Assembly: GCA_009917545.1 (NCBI GenBank)
Contig: QZDW01000006.1
Location: 112,805 to 176,804 of the forward strand
Reading direction: 5' to 3'
Length of the DNA: 64,000 nt
Source: a bacterium 1XD42-76
Lineage (GTDB): Bacteria > Bacillota > Clostridia > Lachnospirales > Lachnospiraceae
Below, piece after piece: positions 44,172 through 52,532 of the stretch. Each line of letters starts with the position of its first letter. Within the stretch, counting starts at the first letter, position 1. Made by a program: the position numbers and the translations under genes. The notes under the pieces are model-generated. The model did no database searches, had not been told where the DNA came from, and worked only from the letters and a program-made list of their open reading frames with translations.

Positions 44172-45347
44172 ATGAACTACATGGAGGAAGCGCTGAAGCT
44201 TCACGAGGAACATCAGGGAAAGATTGAAGTGGTAAGCAAGGTACAGGTAAAGACGAGAGACGATCTGAGCACCGCATATACGCCGGGAGTTGCCGAGCCG
44301 TGCCGGAAGATTCATGCCAACAAGAATGACGTATATAAATACACATCCAAAGGGAATATGGTAGCTGTCGTAACAGACGGTACAGCAGTGCTGGGCCTGG
44401 GAAATATCGGCCCGGAAGCCGCTCTGCCGGTTATGGAGGGCAAGTCGATTCTTTTTAAAGAGTTTGGAGGCGTAGACGCATTTCCGATCTGCCTCGATAC
44501 GCAGGATGCGGAAGAGATTATCAAGGCAGTGAAATACATCGCCCCCTGCTTTGGCGGTGTGAACCTTGAGGATATTGCCTCCCCGAAATGTTTTGAGGTG
44601 GAGGCCCGCCTGGAAAAGGAGCTGGATATCCCGGTCTTTCATGACGATCAGCATGGAACCGCGGTTGTTGTGACCGCTGCGCTTTTAAATGCATTAAAAG
44701 TAGTGGACAAGAAAATTGAGGACATTCATGTAGTGCTAAACGGCCCCGGCTCTGCCGGAACCGCGATTATCAAAATGCTGCTGACCGCCGGGGTCAAACA
44801 TGTCATTGCCTGCGATGAGAACGGAATCCTTTATAAGGACCGCGGCGTAGGTATCCAGGACCACAAGAAGATGCTCTGCGATATTACAAACCTTGATGAC
44901 AGGCGGGGGACACTGGCGGATGCATTACAGGGAGCCGATGTTTTTATCGGAGTTTCAATCGGAGGCGCCCTGAAGCCGGAGATGATCCGGACGATGGCCA
45001 AAGATCCCATTGTGTTCGCAATGGCGAACCCGACGCCGGAGATCATGTACGATGAGGCAATGGCGGCCGGGGTGAAGGTGATGGGGACGGGACGTTCCGA
45101 TTTCCCGAACCAGATTAATAATGTACTCGCTTTCCCGGGAATCTTCCGCGGAGCGTTAGACTGCCATGCCCGTGATATCAATTATGAGATGAAATTAGCA
45201 GCCGCCAAAGCGATTGCGGAGCTGGTAACGCCGGAACAGCTTTCGGCAGAATATATCATTCCCAGCGCTCTTGAGCCGGGAGTGGCGGAGCATGTGGCAA
45301 AACGTGTCGGTGAAGCCGCGGTACGCTCCGGTGCAGTCAGGAAATAA
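44172..45347 (+). CDS. Malic enzyme (short bacterial type)
   Basis: A 391-residue malate dehydrogenase (oxaloacetate-decarboxylating) that makes pyruvate and NAD(P)H. Motifs: YTPGVAEPCRKI, VVTDGTAVLGLGNIGPEA, metal-binding KCFEVEARLEKEL and FHDDQHGTAVV, and the dinucleotide fold VLNGPGSAGTAI. The short form (about 390-410 residues) lacks the phosphotransacetylase-like domain of MaeB. It has its own promoter. A 9-bp hairpin (CACCCCTCT...AGAGGGGTG) at 45380-45414 follows it, without a T-run. Confidence 0.95.
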   Translation: MNYMEEALKLHEEHQGKIEVVSKVQVKTRDDLSTAYTPGVAEPCRKIHANKNDVYKYTSKGNMVAVVTDGTAVLGLGNIGPEAALPVMEGKSILFKEFGGVDAFPICLDTQDAEEIIKAVKYIAPCFGGVNLEDIASPKCFEVEARLEKELDIPVFHDDQHGTAVVVTAALLNALKVVDKKIEDIHVVLNGPGSAGTAIIKMLLTAGVKHVIACDENGILYKDRGVGIQDHKKMLCDITNLDDRRGTLADALQGADVFIGVSIGGALKPEMIRTMAKDPIVFAMANPTPEIMYDEAMAAGVKVMGTGRSDFPNQINNVLAFPGIFRGALDCHARDINYEMKLAAAKAIAELVTPEQLSAEYIIPSALEPGVAEHVAKRVGEAAVRSGAVRK

Positions 45348-45379
45348 GGAATCCATTTAAGAATAAAGCATATTTTCCC

Positions 45380-45414
45380 ACCCCTCTTGCATACAATATC
45401 TAGCAGAGGGGTGA
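45380..45414. other. Perfect 9-bp hairpin after malic enzyme
   Basis: CACCCCTCT pairs with AGAGGGGTG around a 17-base loop. No T-tract follows on the plus strand. Confidence 0.5.
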
Positions 45415-45541
45415 AGCCGTCTCTGGACATGATCGGATTCCAGCCGGAAAGCAAGGTTCAGGGACGCCGTGGTGCGTGCGAAGGTCCGCATGGCGGTCCT
45501 GCTGGCTTTGATGAATGAAGTTGCATGGATGGGAGGAAAAT

Positions 45542-48190
45542 ATGTCAGATTATCGGAGGTTAATTTCCTATATTTATGAATATGAAGGGAAGGAAAAAGG
45601 AAAGAACGTAGGATTTGTAAAGCTGGAGGCCAGAAACGGCCAGTGCAGGCTGAACCTGAGCGTGAAAAAGGTCTATGTAGGCGGAAATGCCATTGGAGTT
45701 TACCTCCTGGGCAAGAACCGTCAGGAGACATTTCTGGGCAACATTTTCATCCGCGGCGGGAACGGGGAGTTTCGAACGACCGTTGATGCGCAGAATGTGG
45801 AGGAAAGCGGAAACCCACTCGATACATATTACGGACTGACGATACACGATGTTAAAAATTCCTGGCGTTCCTATACGACGATCTGGGAGGACGCGATTCT
45901 GCCGCCGATGGAAAATATCCGACAGGAGCAGGAGATACAGAACGCCGGCCAGACAGCGTCGGCGGCGGGCAAAGACGTGGCTCGCCCATCAGAGAAAACA
46001 GAGTCCCCAAACCATACTGGCGGAAATGATACGGCAGTGCGCATGGCCCGGGAAATTCTTCCGGAGGGGAAAAAACAGCCGCAGCCGGTGTCCAGTGTGG
46101 TAAAAGAAATTGAAGAAGAGATTGCAAGGGAAGAGAAACGAAAGGATATGGAGGCGCGGACGCTTACATATGCCGCGGAAGTGGGAACACAGGAAAATTT
46201 AGGGGAAAAGGCGGAAGAAGGGGCTGCTCCGGAGCTGATACCAGGGCTCTTTGGAGCCGCTGAAACCACGGGTAAGCCCGGGGAACCGGAAACCATATCT
46301 GCAGACAGGGAACTGTCCGGCGATGATAGAGGAGCCGATGACACAATGATGGCAGGAAGCGCCATGACGTCGGGAATGCATGCCACAGGTTATGTGGGAA
46401 CGGAGGAGACAGTGGATGCTGGAACGTTCTCGCTGTCCGGAATGTATGCAACCGGTTATCCGGAAACCGGGGTCATTCCCCCATCCGGGGCCTATGTGAC
46501 CGGCTGCCCCCGGGTTCAGATACCAACTGCCGGGAATCCACCGCTGCCCGGAATGTACGCGACAGGCTATGTAGGGGCTGAAATGCCGGCCGGCGTTGGG
46601 AATCCCCCGCCGTCAGGAATCTACGCGACAGGCTGTCCGGGAATCGGAATGCCGGGTGCCGCCGGAGGCGTTTCACGGTCCGGAGTTCAGGATGCAGCTG
46701 GAAGCATTCCTCTGTCCGGGGTACCAGGTATGGCTGGAAGCACTTCACGATCCGTCACAGGTGGAAGTATTCCTCTGTCCGGAGTGCCAGGCACAGCTGG
46801 AAACACTCCGGGATCCGGCATAGCCGGGAGTATTCCTCTGTCCGGAGTACCAGGCACAGCTGGAAATGTTCCACGATCCGGAGTCTATGCACCGGCCTAT
46901 GCATCTGCCGGGATGGCAGTGCCCGAAAGGCCTCTGCCGCCCGAAGTGCGTGCAGGCGGCAGGGGAGACCGTGCAGCGGCAGAATCCTCTGGACCGTCTG
47001 AATTGCCTGTTACAGGAAACACAGGTATGGATGCTGCTGCGCCGACAGTCTTGATGCCTCCATCTTCCGGGATCCCATCCACAGACAGCATGGGCAGTGA
47101 GGCATCAGCAGAAGCAGGAACACTCCCGCTGCCCGGAGTCCCTGTGGGAGAAGAACAAAGCACAGACGCAGCAGTGACAGACGGAACGCTCCCGTCCCTG
47201 GCCCCCGCAGCCGAACGTATGGAAAGGGCTGCCTCAGCTGCGGCCGATACTCCTATATCCGTGCCTCCCGAAACGTCAGCCGGGGGGAATGCAGGGACCG
47301 TTTCCACAGCAGCAATCGGGACACTGCCGCTGTCAGAGGAGCATACCAGTGCTCCTGGTGGTTCCCCCAGGCCGTTGCAGCCTGTAACCGAAGGGACGCG
47401 CCGGAATCAGCCCGGGCCCTTCATGAGGCCGGGAATGCTGGGCGCCGGTCCGGGATGGTTTGGGCCGTTACGTATACCAGGTATGAATGGGGGAAGGCCG
47501 GGGAACCCGCGTATGCCCGGCGGAAATACAGCCCGTACAGACAACACGGCAGAAGCAGGAGAGCGGGATGAGAGCCCGGAAACGGAACATGGAAATACAG
47601 GACAGATGCGGCCGGAGAATTCGGGAAATCAAGAGCCCCCGGATGAAATGCAGATGCGGCAGAGCGGATCCGAACCGTCCAATCTCAATGTAATTGAATT
47701 TGCAGATTATGGATCCGGACGCGCGATGGGGACGTCCAGGAGCGAGACGCCTGCTGCCTCACCGGAGCTGGAAAATCCGGAGGTATTAAAGTATCTGCAG
47801 GATACGGAGGAAAATACTGCGGATCCAGAACTCATGTGGCAGGAGCTTAGACGGAGCTATCCCAAGATTCAGCCGTTTGACTATGAGGATGGCTGTGAAG
47901 TGCTGACAATCCATCCGCAGGATATCGGGCGGCTGCCGCGTGAGAGCTGGGTCTACGGGAATAACAGCTTTTTACTGCATGGCTATTACAGCTTCCGCTA
48001 TCTGATTCTGGTCCGTCTGGGGAACCGAAAAGGGAATCCGCGCTACCTGATCGGAGTCCCCGGCCACTATTTCAGCAGCGAAAAATATATGGCCTCCATG
48101 TTTGGCTTCCCCAACTTTGTGCTCTCCAAGAAACAGCCGCCGAACGACAACCGCTTCGGCTACTGGTATACAGATATCCGGCTCAGATAG
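45542..48190 (+). CDS. Large low-complexity protein with conserved ends (DUF6128-like)
   Basis: An 882-residue cytoplasmic-looking protein. The N-terminal domain (about 1-130) begins MSDYRRLISYIYEYEGKEKG; the C-terminal domain (about 760-880) contains FDYEDGCEVLTIHPQDIGRL and LLHGYYSFRYLILVRLG and matches DUF6128, known mainly in Lachnospiraceae. Between them lie about 500 residues rich in Gly, Pro, Ser and Ala with degenerate repeats such as GMYATGY, IYATGCPG and SIPLSGVPGTAG. No enzyme motif is seen; function unknown. The ATG at 45542 follows GGAGG. It has no signal peptide. Confidence 0.8.
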   Translation: MSDYRRLISYIYEYEGKEKGKNVGFVKLEARNGQCRLNLSVKKVYVGGNAIGVYLLGKNRQETFLGNIFIRGGNGEFRTTVDAQNVEESGNPLDTYYGLTIHDVKNSWRSYTTIWEDAILPPMENIRQEQEIQNAGQTASAAGKDVARPSEKTESPNHTGGNDTAVRMAREILPEGKKQPQPVSSVVKEIEEEIAREEKRKDMEARTLTYAAEVGTQENLGEKAEEGAAPELIPGLFGAAETTGKPGEPETISADRELSGDDRGADDTMMAGSAMTSGMHATGYVGTEETVDAGTFSLSGMYATGYPETGVIPPSGAYVTGCPRVQIPTAGNPPLPGMYATGYVGAEMPAGVGNPPPSGIYATGCPGIGMPGAAGGVSRSGVQDAAGSIPLSGVPGMAGSTSRSVTGGSIPLSGVPGTAGNTPGSGIAGSIPLSGVPGTAGNVPRSGVYAPAYASAGMAVPERPLPPEVRAGGRGDRAAAESSGPSELPVTGNTGMDAAAPTVLMPPSSGIPSTDSMGSEASAEAGTLPLPGVPVGEEQSTDAAVTDGTLPSLAPAAERMERAASAAADTPISVPPETSAGGNAGTVSTAAIGTLPLSEEHTSAPGGSPRPLQPVTEGTRRNQPGPFMRPGMLGAGPGWFGPLRIPGMNGGRPGNPRMPGGNTARTDNTAEAGERDESPETEHGNTGQMRPENSGNQEPPDEMQMRQSGSEPSNLNVIEFADYGSGRAMGTSRSETPAASPELENPEVLKYLQDTEENTADPELMWQELRRSYPKIQPFDYEDGCEVLTIHPQDIGRLPRESWVYGNNSFLLHGYYSFRYLILVRLGNRKGNPRYLIGVPGHYFSSEKYMASMFGFPNFVLSKKQPPNDNRFGYWYTDIRLR

Positions 48191-48191
48191 G

Positions 48192-48884
48192 TTAATCGAC
48201 GCCCCGCAGTGCAACATGACCGACGAAAGGAACCATAATTTCGGCAAATTGCCGGAGCTCATCTTTCGTATATCCGGAGAAACCGGGATGAAGCACGCGT
48301 TCAGAAGCAACAAAATTTTGAAGAAAATAATTGCTGCCACCCTCAATCCAGGGACCGATTTTTTCAAAATCATCGGCAGAATGGAGCTCCCTCACAACGG
48401 TTGTGCGGAATTCATATGGCACAACGCCTGATTTTAGAAAATCAATACTTTCCTCAATATGTTTCATATCAAAGAACGGTATGCCTGCGACGGCAGGATA
48501 CCGTTCTTTGCATGTTTTGATATCCATCGCCACATAATCAATCAGACCATCGCTACAGAGCTTTTTTAACACATCAGGTCGGCAGCCGTTCGTGTCCAGC
48601 TTGATTTGATACCCAAATTCGCGGATCCGTTTGATAAAATCATCCAGATCCGGCTGCAAAGTCGGTTCTCCCCCGGTAATCGCGACACCTTCCAGAATAC
48701 CGGTTCTGCGGGACAAAAATGAGAGAACCTCATCCTCTGACAAAGAGGCGGGCGCGTCGATGTCCAGAAGATCGCTGTTGTGGCAGAATGGGCAGCGGAA
48801 ATTGCAGCCCCCTGTAAATATGGTTGCGGCTACATGACCGGGAAAGTCCAAAAGTGTTGTTTTCTGCAGTCCACAGAGTTTCAT
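48192..48884 (-). CDS. Anaerobic ribonucleotide reductase activating protein-like radical SAM enzyme
   Basis: A 230-residue radical SAM protein. The cluster motif CNFRCPFC (Cys 27, 31, 34) is followed by VAITGGEPTLQPDLDDF, typical of activases (NrdG2-type: LCGLQKTTLLDFPGHVAATI at the N-terminus). It would make a glycyl radical on a partner such as anaerobic ribonucleotide reductase, whose gene is not in the window. The start at 48884 has GAGGAG upstream. It converges with the DUF6128 gene with a 1-base gap. Confidence 0.88.
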   Translation of the reverse strand: MKLCGLQKTTLLDFPGHVAATIFTGGCNFRCPFCHNSDLLDIDAPASLSEDEVLSFLSRRTGILEGVAITGGEPTLQPDLDDFIKRIREFGYQIKLDTNGCRPDVLKKLCSDGLIDYVAMDIKTCKERYPAVAGIPFFDMKHIEESIDFLKSGVVPYEFRTTVVRELHSADDFEKIGPWIEGGSNYFLQNFVASERVLHPGFSGYTKDELRQFAEIMVPFVGHVALRGVD

Positions 48885-49026
48885 AGGCTTGTCTCCTCGT
48901 CTTGTCATTTCAGATAGTGTATGGATTCTCCCCTGATTATATCAAAACAGAAGCAGAAAGTCACGCTGTTCCGGCTGATATCACTTGACTGGCGGAGAGA
49001 ACCGTGTAAAAATATAAGGAATTGCT

Positions 49027-49090
49027 GACCTGCAAATTACTTTCGTACATGGTGACATGCTCACTTGCGGGCGCACGGAGGTTTCGTATG
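49027..49090 (+). repeat. Interspersed repeat, half copy A0
   Basis: Only the 3' half of the unit is present: CATGGTGACATGCTCACTTG then CGGGCGCACGGAGG. It is 107 bases before the same segment of copy A, so the two are tandem. Confidence 0.65.
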
Positions 49091-49197
49091 AAAGTCCGCC
49101 GCCACCATTGGGCATAAATTCAGGTATGCCCAATGCGCCTGAATTATTTTCATTCATGGTGACACACTCACTTGTGGGCGCATGAGGGCTTTCTATG
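49088..49197 (+). repeat. Interspersed ~105-bp structured repeat, copy A
   Basis: It begins ATGAAAGTCCGCCGCC and ends GTGGGCGCATGAGGGCTTTCTAT. The ends pair (GAAAG/CTTTC); GGGCAT/ATGCCC and ATGCGCC/GGGCGCAT are further possible stems. Confidence 0.8.
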
Positions 49198-49265
49198 AGT
49201 TTCCGGCGGTGTACAGAAAACAGCAGACAGCATTTTGCCTATACAGGAAAGGTATGGAGAGTAAA

Positions 49266-49781
49266 ATGACACAGGAAGAAAAATATATGCGGGAGGCGAT
49301 CCGCCAGGCCAGGAAGGCAGAGGCTTTGAGAGAAGTTCCCATCGGCTGCATCATTGTTTTTGATGGGAAAATCATCGGACGGGGTTATAACCGCAGGACA
49401 GTCGATAAAAATGTATTGGCCCATGCAGAACTGACCGCCATCAGGAAAGCGTGTAAGAAAATAGGGGATTGGCGGCTGGAAGGCTGTACCATGTATGTGA
49501 CCCTGGAGCCGTGTCCTATGTGTGCCGGAGCAATCGTCCAGGCCAGAATTCCCAGAGTCGTTATCGGCTGTATGAATCCCAAAGCCGGCTGTGCCGGTTC
49601 TGTTCTGGATCTGTTCCACGAACCAGGCTTTAACCATCAGGTTGAGATGGAGACAGGCCTTTTGGGTGAAGAATGTTCGCAGCTTTTGAAGAAGTTTTTT
49701 AAAGAGCTGCGGGAGGAAGGCAGGAAAAAGAAGCAGCAAAGATCAGGCAGTTCAGAGGAACGCGAAGAAAAGGATGCCTGA
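49266..49781 (+). CDS. tadA: tRNA-specific adenosine deaminase
   Basis: A 171-residue zinc deaminase that converts A34 to inosine in tRNA-Arg(ACG). Active-site motifs are HAELTAI (with HAE) and EPCPMCAGAIVQARI (PCxxC). The C-terminus has a charged Lys/Glu tail not needed by the family. The start at 49266 is the usual family start; an ATG at 49254 with AGGAAAG upstream is equally possible and adds four residues. A repeat array lies directly upstream. Confidence 0.93.
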   Translation: MTQEEKYMREAIRQARKAEALREVPIGCIIVFDGKIIGRGYNRRTVDKNVLAHAELTAIRKACKKIGDWRLEGCTMYVTLEPCPMCAGAIVQARIPRVVIGCMNPKAGCAGSVLDLFHEPGFNHQVEMETGLLGEECSQLLKKFFKELREEGRKKKQQRSGSSEEREEKDA

Positions 49782-49805
49782 TTCCTTTTTAAAGTGCCCA
49801 TATAA

Positions 49806-49862
49806 AGTCCTTGCACGATTGGGTCTATTGTGATAGACTTGATTGTGCGGGGACTGTTTTTA
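49806..49862 (+). terminator. Terminator after tadA
   Basis: A long hairpin, AGTCCttGCAC...GTGCggGGACT, with an inner stem GTCTAT/ATAGAC, is followed by GTTTTTAT. Confidence 0.85.
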
Positions 49863-49897
49863 TCAACCACCTGCCATACGTCCCGGATGCTGGATTA

Positions 49898-50020
49898 CAT
49901 GAAAATCACGCCGCTGCTAAGCGGCACAAATTCAGGTATCCCAAGTGTGCCCGGAAAATCAGTGTTCATGGGGCGTACTTACCTGAGGGCGCATGGAGGT
50001 TCACATTGAAATCATGCGCC
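49898..50020 (+). repeat. Interspersed structured repeat, copy C (diverged)
   Basis: It contains AAATTCAGGTATCCCAAGTG and GAGGGCGCATGGAGGTTCAC. It is followed by a possible second start (TGAAATCATGCGCCGTCCG, about 50006-50025). It lies just upstream of the BlaI-like gene. Confidence 0.65.
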
Positions 50021-50050
50021 GTCCGAATCACTGACAGAAGGGAGCGCTTT

Positions 50051-50446
50051 ATGAAAGAATTTAGGCTGTATGAGAGTGAATACCGGCTCCTGGATTTGAT
50101 CTGGCGTGAGGAGCCATTAAAGTCTACAGAGCTGGTAAAGCTGGCGTTTAAAGAGCTGGAGTGGAAGAAATCGACGTGTTACACTGTCTTAAAGAAGCTG
50201 GAGACAAAAGGTTTCGTACAGAATGAAAAGGCGGTTGTTACCTCGCTTGTAGTGCGCGAGCAGGTTCAGAGATACGAGAGCGAAGCACTGCTGACGAGAA
50301 GCTTCGGCGGCTCTCTGCCTGCATTTTTTAACACGTTTTTAAAGGGAAGGAAGCTGACAAGACAGGAGGCGGAAGAAATTTACCGCCTGATTGAGGATGC
50401 GGTTGCCGGGGAGGAAAAGGAGAGCGGACGAAAGGGGGATGAATGA
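50051..50446 (+). CDS. BlaI/MecI/CopY family repressor
   Basis: A 131-residue winged-helix repressor: LYESEYRLLDLIWREEPLKS, then AFKELEWKKSTCYTVLKKLE and the C-terminal dimerisation region. BlaI-type proteins repress until cleaved by a signal from a partner M56 protease. The ATG at 50051 follows GAAGGGAG. It overlaps the M56 gene by 4 bases, so they form a regulator pair; no beta-lactamase is adjacent, so the target is unknown. Confidence 0.92.
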   Translation: MKEFRLYESEYRLLDLIWREEPLKSTELVKLAFKELEWKKSTCYTVLKKLETKGFVQNEKAVVTSLVVREQVQRYESEALLTRSFGGSLPAFFNTFLKGRKLTRQEAEEIYRLIEDAVAGEEKESGRKGDE

Positions 50447-52167
50447 TGAGCGATGGCCTGACGTGTATTTTTAACATGAGCCTGACAGGGAGTGCTGTGA
50501 TGATTCTGGTGATGCTGCTGAGAGTTTGTATGAGGCAGGTCCCGAAACGCATGATCTGCCTTCTCTGGCTTGTCCCATTTATACGGCTTTTACTACCGGT
50601 TTCGATTGAAGCTCCATTTTCCCTGCTTCCGGTGAATCCACATTCCTTTACGGAGATTACAGTCGCAGAAAGGAATGTTCCTGTCGTATCTACCGGAATT
50701 GAGGCAATCGACATACCCGTCAATCTGGTGCTGATAAGCCGTTACACCTCCCAAACGCCCGGCGAAGCAGAGGAAGTCTATACCCTATATGGGGGAGTGG
50801 AAATGGTCTGGGCCGCAGGAATGCTGCTTTTTCTGACGGTAAATGCTGTCCGGTATTATAACATGAAACAACGGTTGGCCGATTCAGTCCCCGGAGCGGA
50901 CGGGGCATACTACTCTGACTTGCTTACTGTACCGCTTGTAGCCGGTGTCCTTCCGCCCAGAGTTTATCTGCCCGCCGCACTTTTAAAGGACGGAAACGAA
51001 AAAGAGAGAGAATTTGTGCTGGCGCACGAAAGAGCGCACATAGCAAGGCATGATCCATTTACAAAAATACTGGCGTTTTCTGCGCTTTCCATCCACTGGT
51101 TCAATCCGCTTGTATGGGCTGCATTCCATTGCCTGTGTCATGATATCGAGATGGCCTGCGACGAAAAGGTGATGGAGATGCTGGGCACAGAGCAAAGAAA
51201 GGCCTATTCCCTGACACTGTTACATTTCGGTGCAGGAGAAAACTTTCCGCTGCTCCCTCTGGCATTTGGTGAAAATCATGTCAAGTCCCGGATCAAACAT
51301 ATCCTGAACTACAAACAGCCTGCATTTTGGGTCAGCCTGTGCGCAGGTTTTGTGCTCATTTTTGCGGCAACGGTACTGCTTACCAATCCGGAAGGGACGG
51401 CATCCGTGGGAATCATCGGGGGAGCGGATGGCCCGACCTCTGTTTTTCTGGCGGGAAAGCTGGGCGGAGAAAGGAATGAGGAGGAACATTCTGTGATTAT
51501 TGGAGGAGCCGACGGCCCGACAGCTGTCTTTGCAGCAGGAAAAGCAGGGGGCGGACAGCCCGCAGATCCCCTGGATCTGGATACGGTGGTAAACATGCCG
51601 TATGGGATGGCAGTGGAGCTCGACTATGTATGTGCCGGGGCGATATCCCTGCATGGCTCCTTTGGATATTTGAGCTTTCATCTGGAACGGGATCAGAATA
51701 ATACCCTGCATGCGGTACTTAAGCGGGCGGTCAGCTTGTCAGAGATCGGGCCGGTTCAGATGCAGGGCGATGGCTATACTGAGATCCTGGGCGGTGAAAA
51801 CGGAGCGATCATTTTGACACAGCCGTATTCCCCGGGAGAAGAGGGGAAACGGGTTTATCTGTACTCTGAGACAGAAAATACGATTAAGGAGGCGGATACA
51901 GACGAGTTTAAGGAAATGCTTTCAGAGTATACCGGACAGGGCATTTTAGCTGACGCTCCTGTTACAGAGGAAGAGCTGCCGCCGCTTTTGGCGCGCCTTT
52001 CCGGTCAATACCCGGCTCCGGTTCTCTACGGGCCGGTCGAAATCCTGGAATTTGATTCGGAGGTCTATGGTTTTCTGGCTTCCGATGGCGAAGAGCTAAA
52101 AGATCTCTGGTACGGAATTTGGAACAAGAATATGGACCAGATTCAGAAAATTCCGCTGTTTGAGTGA
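50443..52167 (+). CDS. M56 family metallopeptidase (BlaR1-like) with GGADGPT repeats
   Basis: A 574-residue membrane protein. Several TM helices at the N-terminus and the zinc motif HERAHIARHD (HExxH, about residue 196) are BlaR1/MecR1-like, and a later TM is at about 300-320. No beta-lactam sensor domain follows. Instead the outer part has two copies of a short motif, IIGGADGPTSVFLAGK (about 322) and IIGGADGPTAVFAAGK (about 351), then an unknown domain of about 200 residues. It probably senses an external signal and cleaves the co-encoded BlaI-type repressor. Confidence 0.88.
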   Translation: MMSDGLTCIFNMSLTGSAVMILVMLLRVCMRQVPKRMICLLWLVPFIRLLLPVSIEAPFSLLPVNPHSFTEITVAERNVPVVSTGIEAIDIPVNLVLISRYTSQTPGEAEEVYTLYGGVEMVWAAGMLLFLTVNAVRYYNMKQRLADSVPGADGAYYSDLLTVPLVAGVLPPRVYLPAALLKDGNEKEREFVLAHERAHIARHDPFTKILAFSALSIHWFNPLVWAAFHCLCHDIEMACDEKVMEMLGTEQRKAYSLTLLHFGAGENFPLLPLAFGENHVKSRIKHILNYKQPAFWVSLCAGFVLIFAATVLLTNPEGTASVGIIGGADGPTSVFLAGKLGGERNEEEHSVIIGGADGPTAVFAAGKAGGGQPADPLDLDTVVNMPYGMAVELDYVCAGAISLHGSFGYLSFHLERDQNNTLHAVLKRAVSLSEIGPVQMQGDGYTEILGGENGAIILTQPYSPGEEGKRVYLYSETENTIKEADTDEFKEMLSEYTGQGILADAPVTEEELPPLLARLSGQYPAPVLYGPVEILEFDSEVYGFLASDGEELKDLWYGIWNKNMDQIQKIPLFE

Positions 52168-52192
52168 AATTTTGCCGATATAAAAGCAAAAC

Positions 52193-52221
52193 TTGACAAA
52201 TGGGCGGCGTACATGTATACT
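52193..52221 (+). promoter_or_regulatory. Promoter of SRP RNA
   Basis: TTGACA (52193-52198) and TATACT (52216-52221) are 17 bases apart. Confidence 0.9.
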
Positions 52222-52227
52222 TAATGC

Positions 52228-52493
52228 GTCCGCACAGCCGGGGAGTCAGCGGTGCCCTATACCCGCAATCCGCTACAGCGGGGGTGATGCTCTGCCCCGG
52301 ATATTACATTGTGAAGCTGCCCCTGATAAGCGGCGTTGACGTTCTGGTCTCGCGCAATGGGAATCTCTGAACCGTGTCAGGGCAGGAATGCAGCAGCACT
52401 AAGGGGAAGCTCTCATGTGCCGTGAGGCAGCCGGGACTGAGCTGGCTGTCAGGGTAACGTTCATGATGGATATTCAAAGCAGAGCGTGCGGAT
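52228..52493 (+). ncRNA. ffs: Signal recognition particle RNA, large Gram-positive type
   Basis: An RNA of about 265 nt with the conserved domain IV (GTGTCAGGGCAGGAATGCAG followed by CAGCACTAAGGGGAA) that binds Ffh. The end stem is GTCCGCAC...GTGCGGAT. An Alu-type domain at the 5' end (GCCGGGGAGTCAGCGGTGCC) makes it the long form found in Bacillus and Clostridium. It stands alone with a strong promoter; the ends are approximate. Confidence 0.93.
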
Positions 52494-52532
52494 AAAACTG
52501 AATACGATATGAATTAAAGGGGTGCGGTAAGT

